This document shows, piece by piece, positions 1 through 6,876 of a stretch of DNA of 64,000 nt. This DNA is from Micromonospora terminaliae (GTDB lineage Bacteria; Actinomycetota; Actinomycetes; Mycobacteriales; Micromonosporaceae), in NCBI RefSeq assembly GCF_009671205.1, contig NZ_CP045309.1, positions 4,402,001 to 4,466,000 on the forward strand, written 5' to 3'. Both the position numbers and the translations under genes were made by a program. Every line of letters begins with the position of its first letter. The first letter of the stretch is position 1. The notes under the pieces were generated by a model. It made no database searches. It was not told where the DNA came from and saw only the letters and a program-made list of their open reading frames with translations.

Positions 1-707
1 GGCCCGCGCTCACCCAGCGCGATCATGCCCTGGATGTCGCGCACGGTGGCGTCGGCGCCGTCCCGGTCGGCCTTGTTGACCACGAAGACGTCGGCGATCT
101 CCAGGATGCCGGCCTTCACGGCCTGGATGGCGTCGCCCATGCCCGGGGCGAGCAGCACCAGCGTGGTGTCGGCCAGCGAGGCCACCTCGACCTCGGCCTG
201 GCCGACGCCGACGGTCTCCACGAGCACCACGTCACAGCCGGCGCCCTCCAGCACCCGCACCGCCTGGGGCGTGGCCGCGGAGAGCCCGCCCAGGTGGCCC
301 CGGCTGGACATCGAGCGGATGTAGACGCCGGGGTCGGTGGCGTGGTCCTGCATCCGGACCCGGTCACCGAGGATGGCCCCGCCGGTGAACGGGCTCGACG
401 GGTCGATGGCCAGCACGCCCACCCGGTGGCCGCGCGCCCGCAGGGCCCGGACCAGCTCGTTGGTCGTGGTGGACTTGCCCACCCCCGGCGAGCCGGTCAG
501 GCCGACCACCTGGGCGTGCCCGGCGTAGGGCGCGAGGGCCGCCGCGACCTGCGGCAGCACCTCGTCGCCGGACTCGACCAGGGTGATCAGCCGGGCCACC
601 GCGCGGGGGTCACCCGCGCGGGCCCGCTCGACCAGCAGGGGTACGTCCCGGCTGCGGCGCACCGAGCCGGCGGCCGCCGCCGGGACGTTCTGGACGCTGT
701 CGTTCAC
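1..707 (-). CDS. meaB: Methylmalonyl-CoA mutase-associated GTPase MeaB (ArgK family), partial
   Basis: G3E/SIMIBI-class GTPase that loads and protects adenosylcobalamin in methylmalonyl-CoA-type mutases in the cytoplasm. About 235 N-terminal residues are present and the C-terminus lies beyond the left edge. Visible motifs are the P-loop GSPGVGKST, a DPSSPFTGGAILGDR switch region, ETVGVGQAE (G3-like) and the NKAD base-specificity motif. The start is GTG at 707, only 2 bases after the stop of the thiolase gene, so the two genes are almost certainly co-transcribed and translationally coupled. The likely client is the MeaA-type mutase at 22.4-24.4 kb or a classical mutase elsewhere; which one cannot be told from sequence. 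Family assignment is firm. Confidence 0.93.
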   Translation of the reverse strand, partial: MNDSVQNVPAAAAGSVRRSRDVPLLVERARAGDPRAVARLITLVESGDEVLPQVAAALAPYAGHAQVVGLTGSPGVGKSTTTNELVRALRARGHRVGVLAIDPSSPFTGGAILGDRVRMQDHATDPGVYIRSMSSRGHLGGLSAATPQAVRVLEGAGCDVVLVETVGVGQAEVEVASLADTTLVLLAPGMGDAIQAVKAGILEIADVFVVNKADRDGADATVRDIQGMIALGERG

Positions 708-709
708 GG

Positions 710-1903
710 TCAGCTCTCGGCACCGTTCGGGACGTGGATGATCAGCGCGTCGCCCTGGCCGCCGCCGCCGCAGAGCGCGGCCGCGCCGGTGCCGCCGCCC
801 CGCCGCTTCAGCTCCAGCGCCAGGGTGAGCACGAGCCGGGCGCCGGACATGCCGATGGGGTGGCCGAGCGCGATGGCGCCGCCGTTGACGTTCACCTTGT
901 CGGTGCTGACTCCGAGGTCCCGCGCGGACTGGATGCCGACCTGGGCGAACGCCTCGTTGATCTCGATGAGGTCGAGGTCGGAGACGCTGAGGCCGCCCTT
1001 CTTCAGCGCGTGCTGGATGGCGTTCGACGGCTGCGAGTGCAGGGAGTTGTCCGGGCCGGCCACGTTGCCGTGCGCGCCGATCTCGGCCAGCCAGGTGAGC
1101 CCCAGCTCCTTGGCCTTGGCCTTGCTCATGACGACCACCGCGGCGGCGCCGTCGGAGATGGGCGAGGAGCTGCCGGCCGTGATGGTGCCGTCCTTGGTGA
1201 AGGCGGGACGGAGCTTGCCCAGCGACTCGGCCGTGGTGTCCGGGCGGATGCCCTCGTCCTCGCTGATCACCAGCGGGTCGCCCTTGCGCTGGGGGATGAT
1301 CACCGGGGTGATCTCGTCGGCGAAGTGGCCGTTCTTCTGGGCGGCGGCGGCGCGCTGGTGGCTGGCCGCGGCGAAGGCGTCCTGCTCCTCGCGGGTGATG
1401 CCGTGCTTCGCCCCGAGCCGCTCGGTGGATTCGCCCATCGAGCAGCAGTCCCAGGCGTCGGTGAGACCGTCCAGGGCCATGTGGTCCTTGATCGTCACGT
1501 CGCCGTACTTGTAGCCGGAGCGCTGGCCCAGCAGCAGGTGCGGGGCGTTGGTCATCGACTCCATGCCGCCGGCCACCACGATGTCGAACTCGCCGGCCCG
1601 GATGAGCTGGTCGGCCAGGGCGATGGCGTCCAGGCCGGAGAGGCAGACCTTGTTGACGGTCAGCGCCGGGGTGGACATGGGGATGCCCGCCTCGACGGCG
1701 GCCTGGCGGGCCGGGATCTGACCCGCGCCGGCCTGGAGCACCTGCCCCATGATCACGTACTGGACCTGGTCCGGTGCCACGCCGGCGCGCTCCAGCGCCG
1801 CCTTGATCGCGATGCCACCGAGCTTCGTCGCCGGGAGGTCCTTGAGGTTGCCCAGCAGGCGCCCCATCGGGGTCCGCGCGCCGCTGACGATCACCGAAGC
1901 CAT
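710..1903 (-). CDS. Acetyl-CoA C-acetyltransferase (thiolase)
   Basis: A 397-residue biosynthetic-type thiolase that condenses two acetyl-CoA to acetoacetyl-CoA, or cleaves it. The nucleophile C87 lies in NKVCLSG, H348 in [12 protein letters not shown] and the second cysteine C378 in [10 protein letters not shown], so all catalytic residues are intact and the length is normal. It is the first gene of a pair with meaB. Acetoacetyl-CoA would be the entry to the ethylmalonyl-CoA pathway encoded by other genes in this window (3-hydroxybutyryl-CoA dehydrogenases, crotonyl-CoA carboxylase/reductase, mutase), but a role in fatty-acid or amino-acid degradation is equally possible. A perfect TAAC-N4-GTTA inverted repeat lies 35 bases upstream of the ATG. 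Confidence 0.93.
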   Translation of the reverse strand: MASVIVSGARTPMGRLLGNLKDLPATKLGGIAIKAALERAGVAPDQVQYVIMGQVLQAGAGQIPARQAAVEAGIPMSTPALTVNKVCLSGLDAIALADQLIRAGEFDIVVAGGMESMTNAPHLLLGQRSGYKYGDVTIKDHMALDGLTDAWDCCSMGESTERLGAKHGITREEQDAFAAASHQRAAAAQKNGHFADEITPVIIPQRKGDPLVISEDEGIRPDTTAESLGKLRPAFTKDGTITAGSSSPISDGAAAVVVMSKAKAKELGLTWLAEIGAHGNVAGPDNSLHSQPSNAIQHALKKGGLSVSDLDLIEINEAFAQVGIQSARDLGVSTDKVNVNGGAIALGHPIGMSGARLVLTLALELKRRGGGTGAAALCGGGGQGDALIIHVPNGAES

Positions 1904-1937
1904 GCCTGCCTCCGAGGGGGTGCCGACCTGTACGCCT

Positions 1938-1949
1938 TAACGATTGTTA
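1938..1949. promoter_or_regulatory. Inverted repeat TAAC-GATT-GTTA upstream of thiolase
   Basis: A perfect 4+4 inverted repeat, TAACGATTGTTA, sits 35-46 bases upstream of the thiolase ATG. Half-sites of this size and spacing are common for TetR-family repressors of acyl-CoA genes. Its regulator is unknown and the assignment is inference. It differs from the ACCGTTCRGT sites at the other acyl-CoA loci. Confidence 0.4.
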
Positions 1950-2045
1950 GGACGCACCTTATCTGCCGGGAAGAGCGACAGTACGGTGACCCCGAGCACG
2001 TCCGCAATGCGGTCCAGTCATGACAATCGATGACGATGTGCGCAT

Positions 2046-2372
2046 TCAGCTCTGTCGCGGGCGGCGCCGTCGCGGCGGCACCGGGCCCCTGGGCGACGAC
2101 GTCGGCGACGGGTGCGTCCCCCGGGCGGCCACCTCGATCCGCGGGGTCCGGTCCGGCGGCAGGTGCTCCCGCTCCGCGACCACCACCACGTCGACCTTTC
2201 CGTCGATCATCAGCTGCCGCACCTCGTCCCACGGTGCCGTGGTGATGATGCCGAGGAGGCCGTAGCGGCAGCGCCGCGTGTGGTCCAGGCAGGCCATGAG
2301 GTGGGGTTCGATGGGGTCGACGTGGGAGGGGATCCAGATGGCGGCGACGGGGCGTGACAGTGGACTCACCAT
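2046..2372 (-). CDS. Hypothetical protein, resolvase-like fold suspected
   Basis: A 108-residue protein that I do not recognise with certainty. The first 80 residues alternate hydrophobic strands and helices (VAAIWIP, YGLLGIITT, DEVRQLMIDGKVDVVVVAE), which resembles the N-terminal Rossmann-like domain of serine recombinases, but there is no catalytic serine-arginine motif and no DNA-binding domain. The C-terminus is proline- and arginine-rich. The ATG at 2372 has a good GGAGAG ribosome-binding site 5 bases upstream. A perfect 11-nt palindrome lies 18 bases upstream of the start and may be an operator. Function is unknown. Confidence 0.6.
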   Translation of the reverse strand: MVSPLSRPVAAIWIPSHVDPIEPHLMACLDHTRRCRYGLLGIITTAPWDEVRQLMIDGKVDVVVVAEREHLPPDRTPRIEVAARGTHPSPTSSPRGPVPPRRRRPRQS

Positions 2373-2389
2373 CCGTACTCTCCACCGTG

Positions 2390-2400
2390 TGCAAGTTGCA
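2390..2400. promoter_or_regulatory. Palindrome TGCAAGTTGCA upstream of the 2046-2372 gene
   Basis: The perfect 11-nt palindrome TGCAA-G-TTGCA lies 18-28 bases upstream of the ATG at 2372, close to where a promoter would be. It is a candidate operator for an unidentified helix-turn-helix protein. Only its position and symmetry support this. Confidence 0.35.
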
Positions 2401-2455
2401 GATCAACCGTGCGCCGTCCGGGTTCGCATATGCCGAACGATCGATGGGCCGGCGA

Positions 2456-2770
2456 TCACCCGGTCAGCCCGTCGAGGCGGCTCTCCACGTCCTTGAGACG
2501 GCGCTCCGCGTCGTTGACCGCGTCCCGCAGCGTCCCGCGCCCGTCCGGGTGCAGCTCCGTCTCGATCCGCCGCAACCGCTCCGGCACCCCCGGGACGGCG
2601 TCGTGGCCCGGCCGGGCCGGCACCCCGTACCAGTCCTGCCGGAACTCCTCGTTCTGCCGGGCCAGGCGTCGCAGCGGCCGGCTCACCGTCACGGCCAGGG
2701 TCAGGGCGCTGAGGATCGCGCCCAGCACGACGCCCGCCGCCGCCCACTGCTCCAGCGTCATGCCGACCAC
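2456..2770 (-). CDS. Small membrane-anchored coiled-coil protein, unknown function
   Basis: A 104-residue protein with one N-terminal hydrophobic helix (residues about 8-28, WAAAGVVLGAILSALTLAV), then a charged cytosolic or extracytosolic tail with a predicted coiled coil (RLRRIETEL, DAVNDAERRLKDVESRLDGL). The GTG start at 2770 is preceded by GGGAGGGT with 6-base spacing; an internal ATG at 2761 is possible. There is no recognisable catalytic motif. Similar one-helix coiled-coil proteins are common in Micromonosporaceae and their role is unknown. It is followed leftwards by the hypothetical gene at 2046-2372 with an 83-base gap, so a shared transcript is possible. Confidence 0.65.
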   Translation of the reverse strand: MVGMTLEQWAAAGVVLGAILSALTLAVTVSRPLRRLARQNEEFRQDWYGVPARPGHDAVPGVPERLRRIETELHPDGRGTLRDAVNDAERRLKDVESRLDGLTG

Positions 2771-3086
2771 GGCTCGACCCTCCCGAGTCCCGTCGAGCCC
2801 CCGGGCGGGCCGCGAGCGCCGGCCGGGGGACGACCGTTGCTGATGTGCGTGCCGGTTCGAATCCTGCTCCCGCCCTGGTCATCGGGGCATCGCCCGTCCA
2901 GCAGGCCGATTGGGCCGGCGCCGGCCGCCACTCGGGCGTACGGAGGACGCGGGCCGGGCCAACCCGTTCGGGGTGGCCCGTTCGACCGAGGGCTCGCGCC
3001 GAGGACGGTCGCGCGTGGCCCGTTCAGCGGAGTGAGATGCCCGACTGGAAAGACACCCCAAACGACCGTTCGGTCACACTGACGCC
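2771..3086. other. Intergenic region with tRNA T-arm-like remnant and repeated GTGGCCCGTTC
   Basis: No gene is supported in these 316 bases. They contain a tRNA T-arm-like stretch at about 2848-2873 (GCCGG, loop TTCGAAT, CCTGC, then TCCCGCC) with no matching D-arm or anticodon arm. The element GTGGCCCGTTC occurs twice (about 2972 and 3017). The divergent start region of the epimerase gene, with its operator-like palindrome, is at the right end. Confidence 0.4.
3064..3075. promoter_or_regulatory. Operator-like palindrome GACCG-TT-CGGTC before the epimerase gene
   Basis: The perfect 5+5 inverted repeat GACCGTTCGGTC ends 11 bases before the epimerase ATG. Its core ACCGTTCRGT recurs upstream of crotonyl-CoA carboxylase/reductase (3708-3721) and of the MeaA-type mutase (24441-24454). 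That suggests one TetR-type regulator for the ethylmalonyl-CoA genes. Confidence 0.5.
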
Positions 3087-3563
3087 ATGGCTGAGAACTC
3101 CCCCGTCGAGCCCGCTGCCGGCTCCCTCACCGACATCGGCCTCCGCCGCATCGACCACGTCGGGATCGCCGTGGCCGACCTGGACGCCGCGATCGACTTC
3201 TACGGGCGCACCTTCGGGATGCGCTGCGTGCACACCGAGACCAACGAGGAACAGGGCGTACGCGAGGCGATGCTGGCCGTCGGGCCGACCACCGAGGGCG
3301 GCTGTGTGCAGCTCCTCGCCCCGCTGTCGCCGTCCTCGACCATCGCCAGGTTCCTCGACCGCAACGGGCCCGGCGTGCAGCAGGTCGCGTACACGGTGGC
3401 CGACATCGACGCGGCCTGCGCGGCGCTGCGCGAGCGCGGCGTCCGGCTGCTCTACGAGGAGCCGAAGCGGGGCACCGCCGACTCCCGGGTCAACTTCGTG
3501 CACCCGAAGGACGCCGGTGGCGTCCTGGTCGAGCTGGTCGAGCCGGCCGCCACCGGCCACTGA
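3087..3563 (+). CDS. mce: Methylmalonyl-CoA/ethylmalonyl-CoA epimerase
   Basis: A 158-residue vicinal-oxygen-chelate enzyme that interconverts the (R) and (S) forms of methylmalonyl-CoA and ethylmalonyl-CoA. Two beta-alpha-beta-beta-beta halves are visible (RIDHVGIAVADLDAAIDFY and PGVQQVAYTVADIDAACAAL). Expected metal ligands are H24, Q75 and E149. The fourth, usually the second His of a GLHHIA-type motif, is replaced by Gln (Q98-Q99). The start has no Shine-Dalgarno sequence and a CACACT element 6 bases upstream, so a leaderless transcript is likely. The operator-like palindrome at 3064-3075 and a strong terminator at 3576-3602 make this a monocistronic unit. It lies just before the crotonyl-CoA carboxylase/reductase gene. 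Confidence 0.9.
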   Translation: MAENSPVEPAAGSLTDIGLRRIDHVGIAVADLDAAIDFYGRTFGMRCVHTETNEEQGVREAMLAVGPTTEGGCVQLLAPLSPSSTIARFLDRNGPGVQQVAYTVADIDAACAALRERGVRLLYEEPKRGTADSRVNFVHPKDAGGVLVELVEPAATGH

Positions 3564-3575
3564 CCCGCGCGGAGG

Positions 3576-3602
3576 GGGCCCCGGTCGAGTCGACCGGGGC
3601 CC
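3576..3602 (+). terminator. Intrinsic terminator after the epimerase gene
   Basis: A perfect 11-bp stem (GGGCCCCGGTC with GACCGGGGCCC) with a 5-nt loop, followed by a short T-containing tail. It starts 12 bases after the epimerase stop. Confidence 0.8.
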
Positions 3603-3707
3603 TTCCTAGTACCTGGGATCCGGCGCGGCACTGCGCGGTTTCGCGTTCCCACGGACACCTCCACGCATCGGCGGATGCAGTTTTTCACAGAGGACTTCCG
3701 GCCCTAG

Positions 3708-3721
3708 CTACCGTTCAGTAA
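3708..3721. promoter_or_regulatory. Operator-like site CTACCGTTCAGTAA in the ccr promoter region
   Basis: This site matches 13 of 14 bases of TTACCGTTCAGTAA found before the MeaA-type mutase. It directly overlaps a possible -10 element TAGCTA (3705-3710), which has a weak -35 candidate TTTTCA 17 bases upstream. A protein bound here would block the promoter. Known TetR-family control of ccr exists in Methylobacterium (CcrR, an activator); whether a related protein acts here is inference. Confidence 0.5.
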
Positions 3722-3853
3722 CGTCCCGCCCCACAGGAGTGCGACCGGTGCCGGATGTGTCGATTGCCGACATGGCGGTCCCGTCGCACCGGCGCCGACG
3801 ATGGCAGCACCCCTGCCCGCCCGGTGCGGGTGCGCAACGAACGGGAGGTCACC

Positions 3854-5209
3854 GTGCAGGACATCCTCGAAGCGATCATGGCGGCGGAGGGCTCCGCCCA
3901 GCCGGAGCGGGAACTCGCCGGCATCGCCGGCCTGCCGGTACCGGAGAGTTACCGGGGCGTGGTGGTCCGCGCCGAGGACACCCGGATGTTCGAGGGCATG
4001 GCCACCCGGGACAAGGACCCGCGCAAGGCGCTGCACGTCCAGGAGGTGCCCACCCCCGAGCTGGGCCCGGGCGAGGCCCTGGTCGCCGTGATGGCCAGCG
4101 CCATCAACTACAACACCGTGTGGACCAGCATCTTCGAGCCGCTGCCCACCTTCAAGTTCCTCCAGCGCTACGGCCGGCTCTCCGAGCTGACCCGCCGGCA
4201 CGACCTGCCGTACCACGTGGTCGGGTCGGACGCGGCCGGCTTGGTGCTGCGGACCGGCCCGGGGGTGACCCGGTGGAAGGCCGGCGACGAGGTGGTCGCG
4301 CACTGCCTCTCGGTCGAGCTGGAGGACGCCGCCGGCCACGACGACACCATGCTCGACCCGCAGCAGCGGATCTGGGGCTTCGAGACCAACTTCGGCGGCC
4401 TGGCCGAGCTGGCCGTGGTGAAGGCCAACCAGCTCATGCCGAAGCCGCGGCACCTGAGCTGGGAGGAGGCGGCCAGCCCGGGGCTGGTCAACTCCACGGC
4501 GTACCGGCAGCTCGTCTCCCACCACGGCGCGAACATGAAGCAGGGCGACGTGGTGCTGATCTGGGGCGCCTCCGGCGGCCTGGGCGGCTACGCCACCCAG
4601 ATGGCGCTGGGCGGCGGGGCCATCCCGGTCTGCGTGGTCTCCTCGCCGGAGAAGGCCGAGCTGTGCCGGAAGATGGGCGCCGAGCTGGTGATCGACCGCA
4701 CCGCCGAGGGCTTCCGGTTCTGGAAGGACGAGGAGACCCAGGACCAGGACGAGTGGCGCCGCTTCGGGGAGCGGATCCGCGAGCTGACCGGCGGCGAGGA
4801 CCCGGACATCGTGTTCGAGCACCCCGGCCGGGAGACCTTCGGCGCCAGCGTCTACGTCGCCAAGAAGGGCGGCACCATCGTCACCTGCGCCTCCACGAGC
4901 GGATACCTGCATCAGTACGACAACCGCTACCTGTGGATGCACCTCAAGCGGATCGTCGGCAGCCACTTCGCCAACTACCACGAGGCGTGGCAGGCGAACC
5001 GCCTCGTGGCGCTCGGCAAGGTGCACCCCACCGTGTCGCGGACCTACCCGCTGGAGCAGACCGGCCAGGCCGCGTACGAGGTGCACCGCAACGCGCACCA
5101 GGGCAAGGTCGGGGTGCGGTGCCTGGCACCCACCGACGGCCTCGGCGTCCGGGACACCGAGCTGCGCGCGCGGCACGAAACCGCGATCAACCGGTTCCGC
5201 GGGCACTGA
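3854..5209 (+). CDS. ccr: Crotonyl-CoA carboxylase/reductase
   Basis: A 451-residue NADPH-dependent enoyl-CoA carboxylase/reductase that converts crotonyl-CoA plus CO2 to (2S)-ethylmalonyl-CoA. It is the key enzyme of the ethylmalonyl-CoA pathway and a source of polyketide extender units. It is a medium-chain dehydrogenase/reductase fold with the cofactor motif WGASGGLGGYA. The conserved CO2-pocket residues of the family are visible: N85 (SAINYN), F176-E177 (WGFETNF) and a histidine in GSHFANYHEAW. The GTG start at 3854 is chosen because GGGAGGT lies 4 bases upstream and the length then fits the family; an upstream ATG would add 33 unconserved residues. It is monocistronic, with an operator-like site upstream and a strong terminator downstream. 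Confidence 0.95.
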   Translation: MQDILEAIMAAEGSAQPERELAGIAGLPVPESYRGVVVRAEDTRMFEGMATRDKDPRKALHVQEVPTPELGPGEALVAVMASAINYNTVWTSIFEPLPTFKFLQRYGRLSELTRRHDLPYHVVGSDAAGLVLRTGPGVTRWKAGDEVVAHCLSVELEDAAGHDDTMLDPQQRIWGFETNFGGLAELAVVKANQLMPKPRHLSWEEAASPGLVNSTAYRQLVSHHGANMKQGDVVLIWGASGGLGGYATQMALGGGAIPVCVVSSPEKAELCRKMGAELVIDRTAEGFRFWKDEETQDQDEWRRFGERIRELTGGEDPDIVFEHPGRETFGASVYVAKKGGTIVTCASTSGYLHQYDNRYLWMHLKRIVGSHFANYHEAWQANRLVALGKVHPTVSRTYPLEQTGQAAYEVHRNAHQGKVGVRCLAPTDGLGVRDTELRARHETAINRFRGH

Positions 5210-5261
5210 CCCCGGCATTGCCTTTCCGGTAGGCCGCAACACCATTCGATTGCCATATGAC

Positions 5262-5295
5262 AAAGGGCCGCGGGCGCCGACCCGCGGCCCTTTTT
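5262..5295 (+). terminator. Intrinsic terminator after ccr
   Basis: AAAGGGCCGCGGG pairs perfectly with CCCGCGGCCCTTT across a 6-nt loop and is followed by a run of Ts. It is a textbook rho-independent terminator 52 bases after the ccr stop. Confidence 0.92.
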
Positions 5296-5451
5296 CGCGC
5301 TCTCGCCGGGGTCGCCCGAGCCGCCCGGGACCTGCCAAGATCGCCGGTTGGTCCGGTCCCGTCGCGCGGTCGAAGTTGACCATGTAAACAGGACACGAAA
5401 GGTCCGGACCGCTCTTGCGAAGCACCCTGGGGCGTCTGCGAGTATGTCCCA

Positions 5452-6705
5452 ATGCCCCAGCAGCAGTCCCCTCTTGCGTTCTTCGATAACGCGAACTCAC
5501 AGCCCGATTTCACCGTTGGCCTGCGCGGCTACAACACCAACCAGGTCGATGACTTCATCGGCCGGCTGACCGCCGCCCTCAGCCAGTCCGAGCAGGCCCG
5601 CGCCGAGGCCGAGCAGCGGATGAACGACGCCCAGCGCCGGCTGCGCCAGGCCGAGCAGCGCCAGGGCGCGCTCGAGCAGAAGCTCACCGAAACCAACAAG
5701 CAGCTCGAGGAGAACAGCCGGCCGACCCTCTCCGGCCTCGGCACCCGCGTCGAGCAGATCCTCCGGCTGGCCGAGGAGCAGGCCAACGACCACCGCAACG
5801 AGGCGAAGCGCGAGTCGGAGGGCATCCTCTCCGCCGCCCGCCTCGAGGCGCGGGAGATCACCGACAAGGCGCGCGCCGAGGCGGCCGCCATGAAGGCCAC
5901 CGCCGAGCGCGAGGCCGGCAGCGTCCGCACCGCCGCCGAGCGGGAGGCCGCCGAGGTCCGGGTGCAGGCCCGCCGGGAGGCCGACACCCTGCGCGCCGAC
6001 GCCGACCGGGAGACCAAGCAGCTGCGCACGGTCACCGCCCACGAGGTGGCCGAGCTCAAGTCGACGGTCGAGCGCGAGGTCGCCACCCTGCGAGCCACCG
6101 CCGAGCGGGAGATCACCCAGCAGCGGGCGAAGGCCGCCCGCGAGGCCGAGGAGAAGCGGGCCGAGGCCACCAAGCTGCTCACCGACGCGCGGGACAAGCG
6201 CGACAAGGACCTCCAGGCCCTGGAGCTCCAGCTCGCCGAGCGGCGCGAGAAGGCCGAGCGCGAGGAGTCCGAGCGGCACGCCGCCCAGGTCGCGCAGACC
6301 CAGAAGCTGGTCAGCGAGGCCGAGCAGCGCGCCCGGGCCGCCCAGGAGCGGGCCAAGGAGATCGAGCAGCGCGCCGAGGCCCGCCGGGTCGAGTCCGAGC
6401 GCACCGCCACCGACACGGTGGAGAAGGCCAAGGCGCTGGCCGACAAGACGGTGTCCGAGGCGCGAGCCGAGGCGCAGCGGCTCCTCAGCGAGGCGCGCAC
6501 CGAGGCCGAGCTGACCACGCAGGCGGCCCGCCGCGAGGTCGAGGACCTCACCCGCCAGAAGGACGCGGTCACCTCGCAGCTCGGGCAGATGCTCTCCGGT
6601 CTGGCCGGCATCGTGCCGGGCGTGCCGGCGGCGGGCGCCAACAAGCCGGAGGCGCCGAAGGCCGAGGGTGCCGACAAGAAGGTCACGGCCGAGTCGGCCA
6701 GCTGA
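5452..6705 (+). CDS. DivIVA-like coiled-coil protein
   Basis: A 417-residue protein. Residues about 15-60 (FTVGLRGYNTNQVDDFIGRLTAAL) match the membrane-curvature-sensing N-terminal domain of DivIVA/GpsB proteins. They are followed by an almost uninterrupted coiled coil to about residue 370, dominated by short AE[A/R]E-type repeats with tandem units such as ATAEREAG and AAEREAAEVR. The tail is Ala/Gly/Pro-rich. By family it is a cytoskeletal or polarity scaffold like Streptomyces FilP and Scy; homologues are often mis-annotated as cellulose-binding protein. A second, larger protein of the same design follows at 6877. Each has its own strong terminator or upstream site, so they are separate units. 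No Shine-Dalgarno sequence is seen before the ATG. Confidence 0.85.
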   Translation: MPQQQSPLAFFDNANSQPDFTVGLRGYNTNQVDDFIGRLTAALSQSEQARAEAEQRMNDAQRRLRQAEQRQGALEQKLTETNKQLEENSRPTLSGLGTRVEQILRLAEEQANDHRNEAKRESEGILSAARLEAREITDKARAEAAAMKATAEREAGSVRTAAEREAAEVRVQARREADTLRADADRETKQLRTVTAHEVAELKSTVEREVATLRATAEREITQQRAKAAREAEEKRAEATKLLTDARDKRDKDLQALELQLAERREKAEREESERHAAQVAQTQKLVSEAEQRARAAQERAKEIEQRAEARRVESERTATDTVEKAKALADKTVSEARAEAQRLLSEARTEAELTTQAARREVEDLTRQKDAVTSQLGQMLSGLAGIVPGVPAAGANKPEAPKAEGADKKVTAESAS

Positions 6706-6736
6706 CCACACCACCCGCAGACGGGGCATGAGCCGC

Positions 6737-6779
6737 GGCGCGGGGTGACACCGGGTGACCGGTGTCGCCCCGCGCCGTT
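6737..6779 (+). terminator. Long intrinsic terminator between the two DivIVA-like genes
   Basis: An 18-bp stem with one G-U pair (6737-6754 with 6759-6776) closed by a GTGA tetraloop and followed by GTTA. It lies 31 bases after the first coiled-coil gene. Confidence 0.85.
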
Positions 6780-6799
6780 ACGCTTTCCGACCGTTTCGC

Positions 6800-6814
6800 C
6801 AGTTCAGTGAACTG
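6800..6814. promoter_or_regulatory. 15-nt perfect palindrome CAGTTCA-G-TGAACTG before the second DivIVA-like gene
   Basis: The perfect 7+7 inverted repeat CAGTTCAGTGAACTG is centred 70 bases upstream of the ATG at 6877, between the preceding terminator and the gene. It is probably an operator in the promoter region; the binding protein is unknown. Confidence 0.5.
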
Positions 6815-6876
6815 CGCCTCCCAACCGGGGCGTCCGTATCGCCCCAGCAGGGCCGGATGCGTGTGAGGATGGGGGC

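Noticed and set aside
2804..2876. Intact tRNA gene
   Set aside because: T-arm and acceptor-like ends exist, but the D-arm and anticodon arm cannot be formed, and no anticodon is placed correctly.
3704..5500. Open frame of 598 residues on the minus strand opposite ccr
   Set aside because: Shadow of ccr; no domain motif, contains the terminator region.
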